NCBI GenBank assembly: GCA_021209875.1
Contig: JAGYVD010000001.1
Span: 4,774,001-4,838,000 of the forward strand
Reading direction: 5' to 3'
Length of the DNA: 64,000 bases
Source: Rosellinia necatrix
Lineage: Eukaryota; Ascomycota; Sordariomycetes; Xylariales; Xylariaceae
The notes under the pieces are model-generated. The model ran no database searches. It was not told where the DNA came from and was given only the letters and a program-made list of their open reading frames with translations. A program made the translations under genes and the position numbers. Below, one piece after another: positions 57,585-64,000 of this stretch (within the stretch, counting starts at the first letter, position 1; each line of letters starts with the position of its first letter).

Positions 57585-59032
57585 ATGGTACGCTTCCCCG
57601 TGGACACGTCCTCGTCCCCAGACATGACATGACATGATATGACATCGGGACTAACTAACTAACTGGCAACCGCAGGCATCGACGACCGGTAAAATCACGG
57701 ACTGGGTGGCCCCCAGCGACAAGTCGGGCGAATTCAAGCGCCAGGCGAGCTCGTTCCGAAATTGGATCAGCGATGCGCCCGGCGCCGAGTTCCCCCCGGA
57801 GAAGGGACGGTATCACCTCTACGTCAGCTATGCTTGTCCCTGGGTAAGACATGCCATTTTGTCTCTCCCCTTGTCTCTCCCCGTCTCTCTGTCAGGTGCC
57901 CTCACGACTCTTCGTTATCCCGTTCAGAGATTGAAGAGTGATGGAGAAGGGCGGCTGGACGAAAGCCAAATCGGAAACGAGGTCAAAAGAAGATCCTAAA
58001 CTGACGGATAGTTGGAAATACGTAGGCTCATCGTACCCTCATCGCGAGGAAGTTAAAGGGGCTTGAGGACTTCGTGTCTTTCTCAGTCGTGCACTGGCAT
58101 ATGGGAGACAAGGGTACGTCTGGATTATCCCTCCTTCCCTCCCCCCTCCCCTTATCACTACCCAACTGACAGAAAAATCCCTCCTCCCCCTCCCAAAGGC
58201 TGGCGCTTCGCGACGCCGTCGGACCAGGACGCGGCGGGCGAGAACGTGGTGCCGGACCCGCTGCCGGGCCACGAGTCGCACACGCACCTGCGGGAGGTGT
58301 ACTTCGGGGCGTCGGCCGAGTACGCGGGCCGGTTCACGGTGCCGGTGCTGTACGACAAGGCGCGCGGCACCATCGTGAACAACGAGAGCAGCGAGATCCT
58401 GCGCATGTTCGGCGCCGCCTTCGACTCGCGGCTGCCCGCGCCCTACGCCGCCGTCGACCTGTACCCGGAGGCCCTGCGCGCGCGGATCGACGAGGCCGGC
58501 GCCTGGACGTACGACCTCATCAACAACGGCGTCTACAAGTGCGGCTTCGCCACCACCCAGGAGGCCTACGACCGCAACGTCGTCGCCTTGTTCGGCGCCC
58601 TCGACCGCGCCGAGGCCGTCCTGAGGGAGAGCCCCGGCCCGTATTTCTTCGGGGACGTCTTGACTGAGACGGATATCCGACTGTGAGTATTTCTCTCCCT
58701 TTCCTCCTCCCCCAAAAAACCCCCTTCCGACCAGAATTAACTCCCTCCGTAGCTACGTGACCCTGGTCCGCTTCGACCCGGTCTACGTGCAGCACTTCAA
58801 GTGCAACATCCGCGACATCCGCGGCGGCTACCCGGCGCTGCACCGGTGGCTGCGCCGCCTGTACTGGGACGGCGGCGACGCCTTCCGCGCCACCACCAAC
58901 TTCCTCCACATCAAGAACCACTACACCAAGAGCCACACCCAGATCAACCCGTTCTCCATCTGCCCGCTCGGCCCCACCCCGGACATCCTCCCGCTCGACG
59001 AGGAGGTCGCCGCCGTGAAGTCCGCCGCGTAG
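57585..59032 (+). CDS. ECM4: Glutathione transferase, ECM4/glutathionyl-hydroquinone reductase family
   Basis: Five exons: 57585-57587, 57676-57843, 58026-58113, 58199-58682 and 58753-59032, giving 340 aa. The first coding exon is the ATG alone (donor GTACGC); exon 2 continues ASTTGKITDWV. The thioredoxin-like N-domain has RYHLYVSYACPWAHR with catalytic Cys at about residue 55, then VVHWHMG and GWRF. The helical C-domain contains NNESSEILRMF (glutathione-contact Glu-Ser), YDLINNGVYKCGFATTQ and YFFGDVLTETDIRL. These match the omega/xi class in which a Cys, not Tyr or Ser, acts. Members reduce glutathionyl-hydroquinones and act in thiol transfer and dehydroascorbate reduction. Yeast Ecm4/Gto2 is cytosolic and stress-induced. 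Exons 4 and 5 are much more GC-rich than flanks. It converges with BMS1 at 858 bp. Confidence 0.92.
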
Positions 59033-59890
59033 GGTTTCGGGACGTGTGCTCTGTCTGTCCGCCCTTCCGTCTGTCTATCTGTCTGTCTATCTGTCTGTTG
59101 GGGGGACACTATGAGGGGCAGTAGGGTAGAACCCCAGTTAACAGAAGTTTATTTGGTCGGGGGTTTAAAAAAAAAAGGGGGGGGGGAGAAGGGCTTATTG
59201 GGAAACTTTCGTTGCCGTTGGGGAAAGACGAAGACCTGTCATTAATCGAAGAAAACAACGCGTGTCTCTCTCACCGACGGCTTGCGGGAATGAAGCAGGG
59301 AAAAAAAAAACGATATGATGAACGAATGATTGCCTACGAAACTAGTCGTTTTTTTTTTACTTGTGTTTTTTTAAGAACTCAATCAGGATCTCTTTTCTTC
59401 CCCATTCCTAGTAGCGTGAACACTAACATGGGCAAACTGAATTCCTACGAGCTGTCCAGACCTACCTTATTTACTAAACTACGGTAGCAACCACCAATTA
59501 TAAGAGCTAGTATCGTTATCTCCAAAATTCTCCGGATATATAAGGGTACCAGTTTCCCACTGAAGAGTTGTTCTGCACAACGAAACGCACCTTAGTTTTC
59601 AAGCAAAGCTAGCCGTCTGGTTTCACGCAACTAACTCTTCGAATTTTTACTGATTTTTCTCACTCGATTTCTCGACTTCGTCTCGGAATCTCGTTCGAAG
59701 TATCGTTATTACTACAAACAACTGGCCGTCACAATAGGTAAAAGACAAAGTGAGGCACAATAAATACGCGATTCTCAAACTCGCTAACCAATTTTCTATC
59801 TATTTCGGGCATATACACACCATGTGCCATATATATATATATATATGTAATATATATTACATACACCGCTGCTCACAAACCATCTCCCGT
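59033..59890. other. Convergent spacer between the GST gene and BMS1
   Basis: 3' flanks of both genes. It contains a CTGT tetranucleotide-like run (about 59062-59100), A and G runs near 59166-59185, T runs near 59348 and a TA microsatellite (about 59828-59860). No coding signal. Confidence 0.6.
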
Positions 59891-62800
59891 CTACTTCCGC
59901 CTCTTCCCCCCGCCCCCCCCTCCTCTTCCCCCCTCGCCGTCGTTTTTCCTCTTCTTCCCTTCGCGCTGCCAGAACTCCTGCTTCTCGCGCTTCTCGCGCG
60001 CCTCCCTCTTCTCCGTCGCGGCGGCCGTCTTCTTGCGGAACTCGGCGCGCTTCTCCTCCTTCTTCGCCCGGCGCTTCGCCAGCGTGTCCTTACGCACCGT
60101 CGTCAGCTTCTGCATGAGGTCGCGCGCCTTCTTCCCCTCGCCTCCCAGCACCACCGCCCGCTTCTGCGCGTACGTCTGGTGCCGCTGCGGCTTCGCCCGC
60201 ACGATCTGCGACTTGAACGGCAGTTCCGCCGCCAGCGCCCGTGGCACCCGCAGCGGGTTGAAGTGCCGCGCCGCCCGCTCCACCGGCCGGTACTTGCTGT
60301 CCGCGTTCTGCGGCGCCGGTAGGTTCTCGTCCCGTCGCACCTGCCCCGTCAGCCGCATCGGCTGCCAGTCCCCAAGCCGTTCCGTCACCGGGTTGTAGAA
60401 CCGGTGCGGCTTGATCGGGTACCACGCCCGCAGGAACACCAGGTCGCCCATGAGGATCTTGTCCTCGAACGTGGCTCGGAAGTGCCCCTCTGGTTTGGAT
60501 AGGGCACGCTTGATCTGTCCCCTGATGCCGGAGACCGTTTTGATGGATGCGCCTTCGAACTTGGCGATCTCGAGGCTAGTGTTGAACATGTCCTTGATGA
60601 AGGCCGTGTTCTTGTAGACCTTGGCAGGTACACCCGTTAACTTCAGTTTCTTTACGATCTCGTAACTCTGATCGACGCTTAGAATTGTTCCGGTCGCTGC
60701 CACACGGAACCCCGGGTTCTCGGAGGAGAGTGACTGGAAACACGTAAAACTCGTGTTTGGGGAGACGAACGGCCCCCAGAAGGTGGCATAGCAAAATGAA
60801 TGCTCAGGTGAATACTTCAGCATTCGATGACGGACACGTTCTTCCCACGAATGGAGCATGGGCATTGCTTGGAATCTGTCAAAGTTAGCAATGGGCCCAT
60901 GAAAAATACTCGCGAGTGATTGAGTATCATCCCAGCGACAAGAAAGCTGCGTATTTACTCGCAGCTCATATAGATCAAAAGAACTTACCGCCTCCAACCA
61001 GCCGAGAAAATAAGAGGGTCGTTATTCTTCAGGATTTTCTTATGCCATCTATGTTTTCTCATCCTCACTTGGAGGAATCCAAATCTCTCTTCGAGGGGGC
61101 TTAAGGTGCCGATGATAAGGGGCTCACGCGCAGAAAAATTCACCACGAATTCGGCCGGGACCTTTTCTAAGATGACAGACACATATTTTCCAGCTCCGAG
61201 GCCCTCGACGGCTAATCTTTGCCGCTCGTCCAGGCCCTCGAATTCGGCTTTGTTAATGTCGATTTGTTTTTGTAGGTTCGCCTTTTGCGACTCGTACCTG
61301 CGAAGAGACATTTGTTAGAAAAGAAAATTATTAATACGGAGGCTGGAAATATTCATACCAATCATCTTCTCCAAACTCTTGCTGGGGCTGTTCTTTCCCA
61401 AAACCCTCACGATCTTCCTCTTCGAAGCGTTGTTTGAGTTCCTCTTTCCTGGCCGCGTTTTTGGCCCGCTCGGCTTCCAGGGATTCGGCTTGTTCTGGTT
61501 GTTTTGCTTCGTTTTCCCCAGCCTCCAGGTCCTCAAAATCGCCCCAACCTTCAACTTCTTCATCGTTCGCGTCACCCCCCTCGCCGTCGCCACCATCGTC
61601 TCCAAAGCCCTCGAATCCATCACCAGGGCCGTCACCTCTGTCCTTTGTCGATGTAAATCGCTGGCGTAGCAGCTCGATATTTTCGTCTAAAGACCACTTT
61701 GCCGCCAATTGATCGTAATCGTCCGAAGTTAGTTGGGGGACAGGGGTACTTTCTACATAGTTATCATCCTCGTTTTTGGAGTTGAAGAACTCATCCTCGG
61801 AATCTGCTTCAATGTCCTCCTCTTCATCTTCGGCAACTTCCGCCTTCCATCTCTCCAGAACTTCGCGGGCCGTTAATTGCTCGTCGTACATCAACCTTGC
61901 GAGGTCGGCAGTACGGTAAGATGGTGTCTGTCGTTGGAGGTTTTTGGCTCTTTCGACAAGATCTGCTCTCCATTTCGCGGCTAACTCATCATCATCATCT
62001 CCTTCCTCGTCCTCGTCCACTTCAGCCGCACTGCCAAGATCCGAGCCGAGATCAGAATCGCTATCCGCAAACTCGAGATCATCACCCGGGTGATCTGTAT
62101 CTTGATCTTGGAATAGCCTCCCAAGTTTCCGTTTCCCTAGGTCGAGCTCCTTGTTCTCGTCCCCACTAACAAATTCGTCATCGCCAGACAGGCCTTCAAA
62201 TTCGTCATCGTTACCGTTCTCAAAGGTATTGTCTTGGTCCATGGCTCTTACCGCTCGCTGACTCTTACGACCGGAATCTTCTACAGCGTCATCTAACTGA
62301 TTAATCACATGGTCTCCTGAAGAAAATAATTGCAACCCGTTCTCAGTCTGGCCAAGGACCCGGCCGCCGCTCTGAAGCCCGATGATCATTTCCTCGCCCA
62401 GACCGCGCTCTGAATCTGCTGGAGCATCTTTGTCAAAGTTGAACCCCTTCTCTCGATTGATCCAAATGGCAGAGCCCTCGATCTTGAGCCCCTGGCGGTC
62501 AGAGAAAGGAGCGTGTAGCTTTTTGTCTTTCTCGTCCAGCCGCTTCCGTCCAGTCTGACCAGTAGCCTTGGCTACAGCAGCCTGCTGGGCGGGTGAAGGG
62601 CAAGGATCCGGTAAAGCCTCACACCGTTTTACGACAAAATCTCCCACTCCTGGAATGTGCACTTTTTGATTGTCCACAGAGAAGTTGACCCCTCCCCGGA
62701 GATAACCGTATATCGCGACGGAGCGGTCACATTTTGCGTCCTCCTCGATCTGATTAGGATGTGTAAGGTCTCGGAGACTGTCACCCAATATGTAGCTGTG

Positions 62801-63680
62801 CGAATTTTTCCAAACGAGAGGGCGGGGGTTCTTCATGACGGAAATGAATCTGGACAAGTTGTGAACCTCGCGATCGGGATATCTGCCATTAATTACACCT
62901 TCAACCCATAATTAGCCACAGGGTTGTAAGCTGGGGTGGTAAAGATTACCTGATAGATAAAAGAGATGGGCTCCCTGGTAGAGCTCGCTCCACAGCCGAT
63001 GTTTGAGCGTTTTCTTGGCGTCTTTCAGATGTTGGGGTTTCCTGAACAGATCAAGATGGGTGAGAACGGAAAAGACGTTTCCGGGCATGCCAGTGGCAGA
63101 TAGAATGTTCAGGAATTCCATGATTTCCATTTCGAAGCCAAAGTTCCCGTCAATCAGCAATATAACCACATCTGCTATCTTCGCGATGTCGACCATGGCG
63201 GTCAGCTTCGCCGGGCATTCCACGAACGTAAGCCTCTGTTTCCGGGACGTGACAACGGTAACCGGCCCCGTAGGGTCAGAGATCGTTTCCTTGGTGTAGC
63301 GCTTGACGAGGGACTTCAGTAAGGTGGTCTTGCCGACTCCCGGCGGCCCAACAATGGTGACTAGCCGAGGAGGGGGTTCCGCATCGGGGGTTCGGTCGGC
63401 CTGGGGCACATGTAGTCGCTTCTCTCTGGATTCCGGCCATGTCAGCTCACGCATGGCGGTCACGGGTTTCGCATGTCGTATACCTGATATCGTGCGATCT
63501 CGCAGCAGCTCTCGCGAGCTTTCCAGGCCTGGAGAACGCGAAAGCCTTGGGGTTGTGATCTACAGAATTCGGTGTCAGTGCCTCTGGAACGGATGCTGTA
63601 ATTGAGGTGGTTCACAAACCCCCCTGAGGCTTCTTTTTCTCCTTTGCCTTCCTGTGAGGCTTATGCGCCTGTTCCTCCAT
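59891..63680 (-). CDS. BMS1: Ribosome biogenesis GTPase Bms1
   Basis: Six exons on the minus strand: 63680-63620, 63559-63484, 63425-62950, 62898-61359, 61297-60989 and 60875-59891, giving 1148 aa (yeast 1183). The N-terminus is basic (EEQAHKPHRKAKEKKK), then NPKAFAFSRPGKLARAAARSHDI. The GTPase domain has P-loop GPPGVGKT at about 72-79, FVECP, and LTHLDLF in place of NKxD, as is usual for Bms1. A long acidic middle follows (about 390-680, many Glu/Asp runs). The C-terminal Bms1/Tsr1 domain contains YVSVILEKVPAEFVV and GTLSPLEERFGFLQVRMRKHRWHKKILK, which carries the GAP-like arginine region, and it ends in a lysine/arginine-rich tail. Bms1 with Rcl1 works in the nucleolar small-subunit processome for 18S rRNA processing. 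All exon phases close. Confidence 0.96.
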
Positions 63681-64000
63681 GGCGGGCGAATTTGCGACGA
63701 TGGTTCGGCGATTATTGACTAGCAGGCGATGATTGTCGTCTCATGATCACGACTGCAGCAGAAAAAGGTATGGCGACTTGTATGGAAGACCGCGAACTTT
63801 CCTTATCGATAGGATGATAAGATAAAATATTTCCCATCTCCACCTCCATCTATGGGTGGATAGGGCAGGATGGATCACGGCTACATAGAGCTAACTTGAT
63901 ATGGAAAAGCGTATGACTAAAGACAGTTCAATGGCGTTATGCTACCCGCATTACATAGGTACCTCGTCCGTCTCATGGTAACTAGCCGGAGTGGTTAGAA
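63681..64000. other. Upstream region of BMS1 to the window edge
   Basis: BMS1 promoter side. The final 28 bases resemble the 5' part of a tRNA, with a near A box (TAGCCGGAGTGGTTA, one base too long). The element would be cut by the window edge, so I do not call it. Confidence 0.4.

Overview
This window is nuclear DNA of a filamentous ascomycete, most likely a Sordariomycete. Its genes carry short GT-AG introns (mostly 50-270 bp). The protein set is typical of fungi: a Zn(II)2Cys6 regulator, an FlbE-like developmental protein, and fungal forms of UBA1, BMS1, LEA1 and a Dpb3-type histone-fold subunit. I found 15 protein-coding genes. For the spliced ones I rebuilt exon structures by hand, using splice-site phase and family similarity. 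There is no sign of prokaryotic organisation, CRISPR, or an intact transposon.

Layout. 0.8-2.7 kb: secreted lactonase-type beta-propeller (+). 8.8-11.1 kb: Zn2Cys6 transcription factor (+). 17.0-18.5 kb: NorA-type aldo/keto reductase (-) with an apparent one-base frameshift near its start. 21.9-23.2 kb: FlbE-like protein (-). 26.9-27.9 kb: RING protein (-). 28.8-29.8 kb: LEA1, U2 snRNP A' (+). 30.2-31.1 kb: Dpb3/CHRAC-type histone-fold protein (-). 32.2-34.9 kb: CLC chloride channel/transporter (+). 37.5-38.2 kb: mitochondrial-type rhodanese (+). 38.9-40.0 kb: Yip1-domain Golgi protein (-). 40.8-43.6 kb: secreted and membrane-anchored kelch protein (-). 48.3-51.0 kb: Thr-rich, probably GPI-anchored mucin/adhesin (+). 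52.7-56.3 kb: UBA1 (+). 57.6-59.0 kb: ECM4-type glutathione transferase (+). 59.9-63.7 kb: BMS1 (-).

The window alternates between compact housekeeping blocks (27-34.9 kb and 52-63.7 kb, with divergent or convergent neighbours) and long gene-poor stretches (2.7-8.8, 11.1-17.0, 18.5-21.9, 23.2-26.9, 34.9-37.4 and 43.6-48.3 kb). The gene-poor stretches hold microsatellites, tRNA-like fragments, a decayed transcription-factor remnant, an AT-rich stop-dense block, and many copies of a short CCTA/TAGG motif often arranged as the palindrome ACCTAGGT. The genes do not form one pathway. The housekeeping set covers splicing (LEA1), DNA replication/chromatin (Dpb3-like), ubiquitin activation (UBA1) and 40S ribosome assembly (BMS1). 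The surface proteins (kelch and mucin) and the oxidative/thiol enzymes (rhodanese, ECM4-type GST, AKR) are independent genes.

The observations most worth checking are: a basic, ATG-less open frame running in phase into UBA1 (possible nuclear isoform); coding first exons of 3 nt and 6 nt in the GST and UBA1 genes; a uORF whose stop overlaps the CLC start codon; the AKR frameshift; the mucin's in-frame 18-nt tandem array; and the AT-rich decayed block. I saw no clearly undescribed multi-gene system.
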